Below are positions 1 to 6,186 of a stretch of DNA of 13,887 bases, one piece after another. The position numbers and the translations under genes are program-made. The stretch is taken from NCBI GenBank assembly GCA_031272615.1, contig JAISTL010000011.1, forward strand, positions 1-13,887, given 5' to 3'. Below the pieces are notes generated by a model. It saw only the letters and a program-made list of their open reading frames with translations. It made no database searches and was not told the DNA's origin. This DNA comes from Methylobacteriaceae bacterium (lineage in GTDB: Bacteria > Pseudomonadota > Alphaproteobacteria > Rhizobiales > Beijerinckiaceae). The number at the start of each line of letters is the position of its first letter. The first letter of the stretch is position 1.

Positions 1-121
1 CCACGCACAGCCGGTCACGATGGGGGTTGAGCCCCTTGGTTTCCGTGTCAACCGAAAGGGAGGGGCCGGGCCGGAAACCGTCGGGCAAATCGTTCCTGTG
101 ACAGCGCACCGACACTGACAA
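1..121 (-). CDS. RNase D-like 3'-5' exonuclease, N-terminal fragment (continues beyond window edge)
   Basis: The minus strand from about position 140 to base 1 reads as the start of a DEDD-type 3'-5' exonuclease: a short lead with RNDLPDG, then SVDTETKGLNPHRDRLCV. The DTE triplet is the first catalytic acidic motif (Exo I) of the RNase D family, and its Asp and Glu normally bind the two metal ions. The GLNPHRDRLCV continuation is typical of the short (about 200 aa) alphaproteobacterial RNase D-like proteins that lack HRDC domains; this comparison is from memory. The remaining exonuclease motifs lie outside the window. I chose a TTG start at 121 because AAGGAG sits 8 bases upstream of it. An in-frame ATG at 142 would place that ribosome site inside the gene, and GTG codons at 115 and 109 are also possible. 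Probable role: RNA 3'-end trimming in the cytoplasm. Confidence 0.72.
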   Translation of the reverse strand, partial: MSVSVRCHRNDLPDGFRPGPSLSVDTETKGLNPHRDRLCV

Positions 122-207
122 CTTCAAGTCTCCTTCGTCCATGAACCGCTACCCGCGCCTCATGCCCGGCAAAAGGTCAAAATGCAACGCTTTTTTGTTG
201 GGGAGAA

Positions 208-263
208 ACAAAAAAAGAGCACGCCGCCATTCTGCGAGCCACGCTCAGCGGAATGGACGGCGT
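208..263 (-). terminator. Rho-independent terminator of the helix-hairpin-helix gene
   Basis: On the minus strand a GC-rich arm (263-251) pairs with 232-221, with one unpaired base. A smaller GAGC/GCTC stem (243-246 with 236-239) lies inside the loop. The hairpin is followed by TC and seven T residues (216-210). It begins 10 bases after the stop codon at 273, so it fits termination of that gene and separates it from the exonuclease gene downstream. Confidence 0.82.
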
Positions 264-272
264 ACACCGGAA

Positions 273-557
273 TTAATGGACCGTAATCATCCCTTTGACA
301 ATGTCATAGAGATGCTGAGGCATGATATTTTTGGAAACAAGCTCTTCGGAAGTTTTAAACGGCCTGTTGTCAATGATGGCGGCAGAGCGCATATCGCCGA
401 TGCCGGGCAGAGTTTTCAACTCACTCCGAGTCGCAGAATTGATGTCGATCCGGCTTTCCATCTGGACACCCGGTTCCACATCAACGGCGGCGTGTACTGA
501 AACGCCCCCGAAGGACAATCCCGCGACCAGCAAACATGTCATCAAACTTTTCATCAT
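273..557 (-). CDS. Small secreted helix-hairpin-helix (ComEA-like) protein
   Basis: This 94-residue protein has an N-terminal signal sequence (Lys3, hydrophobic stretch about 6-20, likely cut after VHA at residue 23). A short linker is followed by one helix-hairpin-helix module at about residues 38-90. The diagnostic part is DINSATRSELKTLPGIGD, whose LPGIG hairpin usually contacts the DNA backbone; the second half (RPFKTSEELV) matches the ComEA-type HhH repeat. ComEA proteins bind DNA on the outside of the membrane during uptake. A periplasmic DNA-binding role is therefore possible, but single-HhH secreted proteins of this size are widespread and mostly uncharacterised, and no competence genes are visible nearby. 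GGAG lies 7 bases before the ATG at 557; the next codon is also ATG (554). It is a single-gene unit closed by the terminator at 208-263. No convincing promoter was found upstream. Confidence 0.85.
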   Translation of the reverse strand: MMKSLMTCLLVAGLSFGGVSVHAAVDVEPGVQMESRIDINSATRSELKTLPGIGDMRSAAIIDNRPFKTSEELVSKNIMPQHLYDIVKGMITVH

Positions 558-965
558 AACGCGACTCCAAAACCCCGTACTCGCTTCATCGCCCGACGGA
601 ACCCGGACTCGGAAGCAGCGGCCTACTCGTTTTTGGCCCCGATTACCGGCCCCCGGCGTCTTCCCTGGGTCCCAAAGCCAAAGAAAACAAATAATCCGGA
701 CCGATAATAGTCCTGTTCATGCGCCAGCCCGGATGAACCGGATATGAACAAATATTTTACAGCGGAACGGCCTGTTAATAATTTCTTTATAATATAGGCA
801 GTTTTTTGGCCATATCAAGGGATTCCCGCGTTTTAACCCTTTTCGGAAAAGGCGGTGTGACGTATCTTTTCAGCACGTCGGATCAAAGAAGTCACAACCG
901 TCGGCGACTCAAACCTCCGGGTTCGGCGTCGGCGGAACCGGCAGCGTCACGACAAGAACAGGTTC
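558..965. other. Intergenic region between divergent genes (about 400 bp), no gene recognised
   Basis: This stretch lies between the start of the HhH gene (minus) and the start of the SH3 gene (plus). The part at 680-800 is AT-rich relative to its surroundings. It holds a TATAAT at 788-793 on the plus strand without a good -35 box, a 7-bp inverted repeat TGTTCAT/ATGAACA (714-720 and 744-750), and a perfect small hairpin CCTTTT-CGG-AAAAGG (838-852) with no T run after it. Open frames across it have no recognisable protein features. It probably contains the promoters of both flanking genes. Confidence 0.4.
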
Positions 966-1559
966 ATGGGACACGTCCCTTATTTCATTCATGGCCACAG
1001 GGCCGTTTTCCGGAAGGCGCCGCGCGCCCTGCCCGGCACGGCTTGTCTGGTGGCGGTGCTGCTCGGGCTGGCGGCGTCGGGCGCTTCGGCGCAGGCGATT
1101 GCGGCGCGCAAAGGCACCGGTCTGCCGGTGCCGCGGTTCGTTTCGCTGAAAAGCAACCTGGTGAATGTGCGCCGGGGCGCCTCCAACGACCACGCCATCA
1201 CGGCGATTTACAAGAAGCGCGGCCTGCCGGTGGAGATCGTCGCCGAGTGGGACAACTGGCGCAAAATCCGGGATTCCGAAGGCACGGAAGGCTGGGTGTG
1301 GCATTCGCTGCTTTCGGGCGAGCGCACGGCGCTGGTTTCCCCGTGGTCCGGCTCTTCGGAGGAGACCTTCCACATTACCGCCGAACCCGACTCGTCCGGC
1401 CGCACCGTGGCGCGGGTGCGCCCCGGCGTGGTGGTGTCGGTGAAATCCTGCGACAAGCAGTGGTGCACCGTGCGCCTCACCTGGGAAAAACGCGACTATC
1501 AGGGCTTCTTCCCGCAAAACCGCCTGTGGGGCGTGTATCCGGACGAGGAATTCGAGTAG
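966..1559 (+). CDS. Secreted SH3-domain protein (DUF1058-type, two SH3 modules)
   Basis: This 197-residue protein has a basic N-terminus (Arg/Lys at 12-20), a hydrophobic segment (about 25-40) and a likely signal-peptidase site after GASA at residue 42. Two bacterial SH3-like modules follow, at about 57-118 and 130-192. The first contains NLVNVRRGASNDHAI and EWDNWRKIRDSEGTEGWV, the classic SH3b pattern of an RxG turn, a tryptophan pair and G-W-V. The second ends in YQGFFPQNRLWGVYPDEE, a C-terminus typical of the alphaproteobacterial family. SH3b domains usually bind peptidoglycan or cell-envelope peptides, so it probably acts in the periplasm; its exact role is unknown. The ribosome site is weak (AGG close to the ATG), so the start is less certain than the rest. 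It is encoded alone, 141 bases before the chosen start of the helicase gene. Confidence 0.87.
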   Translation: MGHVPYFIHGHRAVFRKAPRALPGTACLVAVLLGLAASGASAQAIAARKGTGLPVPRFVSLKSNLVNVRRGASNDHAITAIYKKRGLPVEIVAEWDNWRKIRDSEGTEGWVWHSLLSGERTALVSPWSGSSEETFHITAEPDSSGRTVARVRPGVVVSVKSCDKQWCTVRLTWEKRDYQGFFPQNRLWGVYPDEEFE

Positions 1560-1603
1560 GGGAAAGGCGCCGGGGCGTTATGGCCGTGAATTGTTTTCAC
1601 CGC

Positions 1604-1632
1604 TTGTGAATGCTTGAGCAAGCCGCTAAATA
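1604..1632 (+). promoter_or_regulatory. Possible promoter of the helicase gene
   Basis: TTGTGA (1604-1609), a 17-base spacer and TAAATA (1627-1632) resemble a weak sigma70 promoter. The spacer contains the palindrome GCTTG-AG-CAAGC (1612-1623), and GTGAA-N5-TTCAC (1586-1600) lies just upstream; either could be an operator. Transcription would begin near 1640, downstream of the longest possible start (TTG 1614), which supports the start chosen at 1701. Confidence 0.3.
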
Positions 1633-1700
1633 GACAAAGACTCCCGCTGGACGCGATTTGTTGTTGCCTCGCGGGCGAAGTCACTTCGGGCAGAAAAGAG

Positions 1701-4700
1701 GTGTCTTTGCTGAAATTCGGCCTCTACGAACAGGTTATCAACGAAGCCGTCAGGGAAGAGCTGGAAAAGCTCTCGCGGGATGACGTCCGTTTTGACTCGG
1801 TCGCCATCGACGACGCCGAGGCGTCTTACGTGCTTTCGTCTTATTTCACGGCCTACCTGCGAACCGTTCTCGATGCCGTCGCCGAAACCCGCGGTCGGGG
1901 TATCAAGGAACAGGTTGAGCTGGTCAACCGCATTGTGACTCACATCAACGGGGAACTGAAATCCCTCGGCACGGATGTCGGCGGGAAACCGGCGGGCGGA
2001 GCGATTCATCTCTACCCCTCGGGGCCCGAACTGCTTGCCGCCGTCATCAACAGACGAAACAGCGTTTTCGCCCTCAATGAAAACGAACACATCATCCGCC
2101 CTGAAACATCCCTGAGCAGCACCTCGCTGTTCACCGGATCCGAACAGGAACCGGCAATGTATTCCGAACTCAAAAAGGAAATTGTCTCCTGCGACCGGAT
2201 CGATATGCTGGTGTCTTTCATCAAGTGGAGCGGGTTGCGGCTGATTATCGATGAGTTGCGCGCCTTTTGTCTGCGTGGCGGACGGCTGCGTATCATTACC
2301 ACATCATATATGGGGGCGACGGACCCGAAGGCGGTCGATACCCTGGTGGCGTTGCCGAACACGGACGTCAAGATTTCCTTCGACACCAGGAGAACCAGGC
2401 TGCACGCCAAAGCCTATCTGTTTTATCGCGACACCGGTTTCGACACCGCCTATGTCGGGTCATCCAATCTCTCCAACGCCGCCATGACCAGCGGCCTTGA
2501 ATGGAACATCAAGGTTACCGCGAAAGACCTGCCCGAAACCTTTGAAAAAGTCAGCGGGACGTTCGAGTCCTATTGGAACGCCAAAGAATTCGTCTCCTAT
2601 TCGGCAACACCGGAAGACAAAAGCAAACTCGTTGCCGCCATCGAGGCCGAACGCTCCTTTGGAGAAACTCCGGATGTGCTGCCGGTGTTTGATCTGCGCC
2701 CCTATCCGTATCAGAGCGCAATTCTTGAAAACCTCGAAGTCGAACGCGAAGTCCGCGGGCGCTTCAAGAACCTGGTGGTTGCGGCGACCGGCACGGGCAA
2801 AACGGTCATCGCCGCCTTCGATTACCGCAACTATGTGCGGAAGAACGCTCACAGGCCCTGTCGGCTGCTGTTCATCGCCCATCGGGAAGAAATCCTCGAC
2901 CAGAGTCTCCACACGTTCCGCGCCGTCCTTCGTGACGCGAATTTCGGGGACAAAATGACCGGAACCCACCGGCCGGGTTCGGTCGAAAGCCTGTTCATGA
3001 CGATCCAGTCATTCAACTCATCGGATTTTGCCAACAAAACCTCGGAAGACTTTTTCGACTATATTGTTGTCGACGAGTTCCACCACGCCGCGGCGCCGTC
3101 TTATCAGGAGTTGCTCTCCTACTACCGGCCCAGAATTCTGCTGGGGTTGACCGCCACGCCGGAACGCATGGACGGCAAAAGCATTCTCGACTTTTTTGAT
3201 GGGAGAATCGCCGCCGAAATCCGCCTTCCCGAGGCGATCGACATGAAACTGCTGGCGCCGTTCCAGTATTTCGGCGTCACCGACACCGTGGACCTGGATA
3301 CGCTGAAATGGACACGGGGCGGATATGACCGGCAGGAACTCAGCAATGTGTACACCCTGTCGGGTCATGTCGCCGACCGCCGGGCTGAGCTGGTGGTGGA
3401 GAGCGTTCTGAAATACGTCACGGATATCCGGCAAACCAAAGGTCTCGGCTTTTGCGTTTCCGTCGAACACGCTGAATACATGGCCCGGTTTTTCAACCGT
3501 CACGGCATTCCGTCCATTGCCCTGACGGGCCAGTCCGATGCCGCAATCCGGAAAGACGCCAAGGGACAGCTGGTTCGCGGCGATATCCGGTTCATTTTCA
3601 CCGTCGATCTCTACAACGAAGGCATCGACATTCCGGAAATCAACACCGTGTTGTTTCTGCGCCCGACGGAATCGCTGACGGTTTTTCTTCAGCAGTTGGG
3701 ACGCGGCCTGCGGCTCGCGGATGACAAGGAATGCCTGACGGTTCTGGATTTTATCGGCCAGGCCAACAGAAGATATCGCTTCGAGGACCGCTTTACGGCG
3801 CTGCTGGCAAAAACCGGCAGGAGCATTCAGCGCGAAATCAAGAGCGGGTTCATGTCACTGCCCAAGGGCTGTTATATCCAGCTGGAACGCAAGGCGCAGG
3901 AGTATATCCTGGAAAACATCAGGTCGTCGCTGGGTTTGAAGGCCACCCTTGTCAACCGCCTGGCTTCCTTCACCGAGGATACCGGGAAGGAACCGACCCT
4001 GGCGAATTTCCTGGACTACTACCGGTTGGAGCCTGAAGAGCTCTACGCCAGAGGCTCCTTCTCGCGGTTGAGTGTTCTGGCGGGTATCCGGGATGATTTC
4101 CGCGAAGAAACGGAGGACGTGCTCACCAATGCCTTTGGCCGCATCTCCCGGGTCGATTCCGTCCGCTGGATACGGTTTCTGTTGAAACTCCTGAAAGACA
4201 GCGACGGCTTTTCATATAACATGCTGTCCGCTGACGAAAAGCGGATGCTCACCATGTTCCAGTTCACGGTGTGGCAAAAATCGGTTGAGGAGTGCGGGTT
4301 TGCCGACCCGCTCGGCGGGATTCGCGCCATCGCCGCCGCACCGGTGATGTGCGCCGAACTCATGGCGTTGCTGGACTATATTTTTGACAGAATTGACGTT
4401 CTGAACGAACCGGTGGAGTTCGGCTTTTCCTGCCCGCTGGATTTGCATTGCACCTACTCGCGCGACCAGATTCTCACGGCGCTGGATTTCATGAAGCCGA
4501 CCACCGTGCGCGAAGGGGTCAAATGGCTGGAACCGAAGAAAACCGACGTGTTTTTCATCACGTTGAACAAATCCGAAAAAGATTACTCGCCGACAACCAA
4601 CTATCAGGACTATGTGATCAGCGACACCCTGTTCCATTGGCAAAGCCAGAGCACCACTTCGGAACACTCGCCGACGGGCCAACGCTACATTCACCACCGG

Positions 4701-4898
4701 GAACGGGGCAGTTCCATCCTGCTGTTTGTGCGGGACGTGAAGGCCCGCAACAACACCGCCGAGCCGTACACGTTTCTCGGCCTTGCCGATTACGTCAGCC
4801 ACAAGGGCAGCAACCCGATGAACATTGTCTGGCGGCTGCGCAAACCCATCCACCCCAAGTTCATGAAAACCACCAGAAAGCTTGTCAGCGGTTACTGA
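1701..4898 (+). CDS. PLD-nuclease / superfamily II helicase / DUF3427 fusion protein
   Basis: This large cytoplasmic protein (1065 aa from this start) has three parts. Residues about 140-300 form a phospholipase D-like nuclease domain with the HKD-type signature HAKAYLFYRD (His235, Lys237, Asp244) followed by GSSNLS (253-258). Residues about 330-720 are a superfamily II helicase: Walker A ATGTGKT (362-368), motif II DEFH (458-461) in place of the usual DEAH/DEAD, motif III TATPER, and motif VI QLGRGLR (665-671). The tail (about 740-1065) matches DUF3427, with the GLADY and NPMNIVWRLRKP blocks near the end. Proteins of this architecture are often found near restriction and other anti-phage genes, so a DNA-cutting or remodelling defence role is plausible, though this is inference. 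I chose GTG 1701 because family members begin close to the FGLYEQ block; TTG at 1707 (GAGG 5 bases upstream) is equally possible, and the frame stays open to TTG 1614, whose extra 29 residues look non-family and lack a ribosome site. It converges on a DUF1016 gene. Confidence 0.92.
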   Translation: MSLLKFGLYEQVINEAVREELEKLSRDDVRFDSVAIDDAEASYVLSSYFTAYLRTVLDAVAETRGRGIKEQVELVNRIVTHINGELKSLGTDVGGKPAGGAIHLYPSGPELLAAVINRRNSVFALNENEHIIRPETSLSSTSLFTGSEQEPAMYSELKKEIVSCDRIDMLVSFIKWSGLRLIIDELRAFCLRGGRLRIITTSYMGATDPKAVDTLVALPNTDVKISFDTRRTRLHAKAYLFYRDTGFDTAYVGSSNLSNAAMTSGLEWNIKVTAKDLPETFEKVSGTFESYWNAKEFVSYSATPEDKSKLVAAIEAERSFGETPDVLPVFDLRPYPYQSAILENLEVEREVRGRFKNLVVAATGTGKTVIAAFDYRNYVRKNAHRPCRLLFIAHREEILDQSLHTFRAVLRDANFGDKMTGTHRPGSVESLFMTIQSFNSSDFANKTSEDFFDYIVVDEFHHAAAPSYQELLSYYRPRILLGLTATPERMDGKSILDFFDGRIAAEIRLPEAIDMKLLAPFQYFGVTDTVDLDTLKWTRGGYDRQELSNVYTLSGHVADRRAELVVESVLKYVTDIRQTKGLGFCVSVEHAEYMARFFNRHGIPSIALTGQSDAAIRKDAKGQLVRGDIRFIFTVDLYNEGIDIPEINTVLFLRPTESLTVFLQQLGRGLRLADDKECLTVLDFIGQANRRYRFEDRFTALLAKTGRSIQREIKSGFMSLPKGCYIQLERKAQEYILENIRSSLGLKATLVNRLASFTEDTGKEPTLANFLDYYRLEPEELYARGSFSRLSVLAGIRDDFREETEDVLTNAFGRISRVDSVRWIRFLLKLLKDSDGFSYNMLSADEKRMLTMFQFTVWQKSVEECGFADPLGGIRAIAAAPVMCAELMALLDYIFDRIDVLNEPVEFGFSCPLDLHCTYSRDQILTALDFMKPTTVREGVKWLEPKKTDVFFITLNKSEKDYSPTTNYQDYVISDTLFHWQSQSTTSEHSPTGQRYIHHRERGSSILLFVRDVKARNNTAEPYTFLGLADYVSHKGSNPMNIVWRLRKPIHPKFMKTTRKLVSGY

Positions 4899-4945
4899 GG
4901 CGGAGCATGGGCCGGTTTTGCGCCGCCGGTGCAGGATGGAAGAAC

Positions 4946-5160
4946 AGCTCTGGTGGACACGGTGGACGGGGGGACATGTCTACAGTCGACGCGGCCGGGA
5001 GGCGGACACCACCGTCCGCCGGGCGGGAGCGGGGCGACACACCAACCGCGCCAGCAGCGCGCGGCGGACGAGGGCGTCCGCCATCCCAACCGCGCGGCAC
5101 CCATCGGGCAAATACCAACCTGTGGAATGGGCGTTCAAGTCCACCGTGTCCACCGCAGCT
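4946..5160. repeat. Inverted-repeat intergenic element, GTGGAC family, copy 1
   Basis: The two ends of this 215-bp stretch are inverted copies of each other: 4946-4967 matches the reverse complement of 5139-5160 at 20 of 22 bases, with a perfect 16-base core GGTGGACACGGTGGAC (4952-4967, reversed at 5139-5154). The interior is very GC-rich and carries two further hairpins with identical stems (5001-5020 and 5063-5082). The element fills almost the whole gap between the convergent helicase and DUF1016 genes, so it may end transcripts from both sides. The same 16-mer recurs as an inverted pair at 11945-12087. It could be a small non-autonomous mobile element or a REP/BIME-type repeat. No target-site duplication is obvious and no protein is encoded. 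Confidence 0.8.
5001..5082. repeat. Pair of hairpins with the same GGCGGAC stem
   Basis: Positions 5001-5020 and 5063-5082 each read GGCGGAC, six bases, GTCCGCC. The 7-bp stems and 6-base loop length are identical, but the loop sequences differ (ACCACC and GAGGGC). The stem differs by one base from GGTGGAC, the unit of the surrounding repeat, so these are probably degenerate internal parts of the same element. Confidence 0.7.
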
Positions 5161-5172
5161 CCACCCCGTTTC

Positions 5173-5691
5173 TCACGGAGTCGTGAACGAATTCGCCCGG
5201 TTTCGGTGGCGGTGTTTCCTCTCGATGATGGCGCGGGCGCGGGCGGCCTGGCGTTCAAACAGCCCCGTTTCAATCAGATGCACCAGATCGTCCCGCGTCC
5301 AGCCGTTCTCGGCGGTCTGCTCGGCATACCAGATATAGCGCGCCAGGTCGGCGGTCTTGTCCATCAGCGCCTGGTGGTGATACCAGCTCAAATCCGACAG
5401 CGGCGCCTGCATGACGTCAACCTCCGGAAACAGCGTCGCGAACTTGCGCATATAGCCCAGGTTGCGCGCCGAATAGCCCTTTTCGCCCGGGAATTCCGCC
5501 TGGATGTCCCGCGCCAGGCTGGGGATGAACTTGTCCCCCCAGGAAATTCTCACATTCATTGCCTTGCCGATGCTCCAATACACCAGAATCCGCCCGCGGT
5601 TGGTCTCCGGCTCCGGCTTGCAGCGGGCGTCAAGAATGACCGCCCTGACATTCGACAAAACCTGACAATACTCGGTGTTGGTTATCGGCAT
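5173..5691 (-). CDS. DUF1016 N-terminal domain protein, lacking the PDDEXK nuclease half
   Basis: The 172-residue product matches the N-terminal domain of the DUF1016 (YhcG) family: a VYWSIGK helix near residue 40, then WGDKFIPSLARDIQAEFPGEKGYSARNLGYMRKF, a WYHHQALMDK block, and the closing ENGWTRDDLVHLIETGLFERQ near residue 150. Full-length members are about 330-380 aa and carry a PDDEXK nuclease domain after this point. Here the frame leaves the family pattern and stops about 20 residues later, 13 bases before the repeat at 4946-5160. No nuclease motif is found in any frame downstream. The N-terminal part is thought to mediate DNA or partner binding. I chose ATG 5691 rather than 5718 because GGGAGG/GGAG lies 6-9 bases upstream. 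It is either a truncated relic or a genuine stand-alone N-domain protein; the intact promoter and frame leave both open. DUF1016 genes are frequent near restriction-modification loci. Confidence 0.82.
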   Translation of the reverse strand: MPITNTEYCQVLSNVRAVILDARCKPEPETNRGRILVYWSIGKAMNVRISWGDKFIPSLARDIQAEFPGEKGYSARNLGYMRKFATLFPEVDVMQAPLSDLSWYHHQALMDKTADLARYIWYAEQTAENGWTRDDLVHLIETGLFERQAARARAIIERKHRHRNRANSFTTP

Positions 5692-5730
5692 CCGGGTCTC
5701 CCTCCCGTGCCAAGACACTCACAACCCGCA

Positions 5731-5758
5731 GTTTTAATTCGAGTTTTTTCGCTGTCAA
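5731..5758 (-). promoter_or_regulatory. Sigma70-like promoter of the DUF1016 gene
   Basis: On the minus strand there is a perfect TTGACA (5758-5753), a 16-base AT-rich spacer and TAAAAC (5736-5731). Transcription would begin near 5724, giving a leader of about 33 bases before the ATG at 5691. Confidence 0.55.
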
Positions 5759-6054
5759 GATGGTATGCCCAATCTTTTCGGGTATAATGCGGATTTCGTC
5801 CTTTGATGCTTGGCAGGGTTCTGCCATACAGGAGCGTTCTCCCCTCCCCCACGCATCAACGCCGAAATATCAACGGAGTAAGGCGCGGCCCGGGCGCGGC
5901 GTTGGGGAATCTCATTCGGGGTATCGGTGAAAACCCCCAAAATTACCGCTGATGAGAACGGAGAATTCCGGACGACAAAACACAAAGTCGTAGCATGAAA
6001 CCGTTTGATTTCTTCGGTTTCTCATACGATATCGGATTGTTTTGGATAGTGTTT
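5759..6054. other. Intergenic stretch between the DUF1016 promoter and tRNA-Ser, no gene recognised
   Basis: No frame here has recognisable protein features. Visible structure: a perfect hairpin TGGCAG-GGTT-CTGCCA (5811-5826); nested arms TCTCAT/ATGAGA (5910-5915, 5952-5957) around GGGGT/ACCCC (5918-5922, 5933-5937); and GAAACCG/CGGTTTC (5997-6003, 6015-6021), which lies downstream of tRNA-Ser and might end its transcript, although no T run follows. A TATAAT at 5783-5788 on the plus strand has no matching -35 box or downstream gene. Confidence 0.35.
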
Positions 6055-6147
6055 TGGCGGAGACGGAGGGATTCGAACCCTCGATACGAGAATTACCCGT
6101 ATAACGGTTTAGCAAACCGCCGCCTTCAGCCTCTCGGCCACATCTCC
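6055..6147 (-). tRNA. tRNA-Ser, anticodon GCT
   Basis: On the minus strand the 7-bp acceptor stem pairs GGAGATG (6147-6141) with CGTCTCC (6065-6059). A G discriminator and an encoded CCA (6057-6055) follow. The anticodon loop TTGCTAA has anticodon GCT at 6113-6111, which reads AGC/AGU serine codons. The T-arm contains GGTTCGAATCC. A long variable arm (ACGGG pairing with CTCGT across the AATT stretch) is the class II feature expected of tRNA-Ser. It lies 35 bases downstream of the glycosyltransferase stop codon and has its own promoter overlapping that gene's end. Confidence 0.97.
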
Positions 6148-6157
6148 GTTGTTTACG

Positions 6158-6186
6158 CCTTTACCGGCTTGTACCTTGTTTGTCAA
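6158..6186 (-). promoter_or_regulatory. Promoter of tRNA-Ser, overlapping the glycosyltransferase 3' end
   Basis: On the minus strand there is a perfect TTGACA (6186-6181), a 17-base spacer and TAAAGG (6163-6158). The -35 box includes the last bases and stop codon of the glycosyltransferase gene. The predicted start of transcription, near 6151, is only a few bases before the mature tRNA 5' end. Confidence 0.5.

Noticed and set aside
141..747. Plus-strand open frames over the HhH gene and its upstream region
   Set aside because: They are antisense to the HhH gene, whose signal peptide, domain, ribosome site and terminator all agree on the minus strand.
838..852. Perfect hairpin CCTTTT-CGG-AAAAGG as a terminator
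   Set aside because: There is no T run on either side, and no gene ends nearby on either strand.
4448..5338. Plus-strand frame of 296 codons running from the helicase gene into the DUF1016 gene
   Set aside because: It overlaps the 3' part of the helicase gene in another frame, crosses the repeat element and runs antisense into DUF1016; it has no family features.
5783..5788. TATAAT on the plus strand as a promoter
   Set aside because: There is no acceptable -35 hexamer at 15-19 bases and no plus-strand gene downstream before tRNA-Phe.
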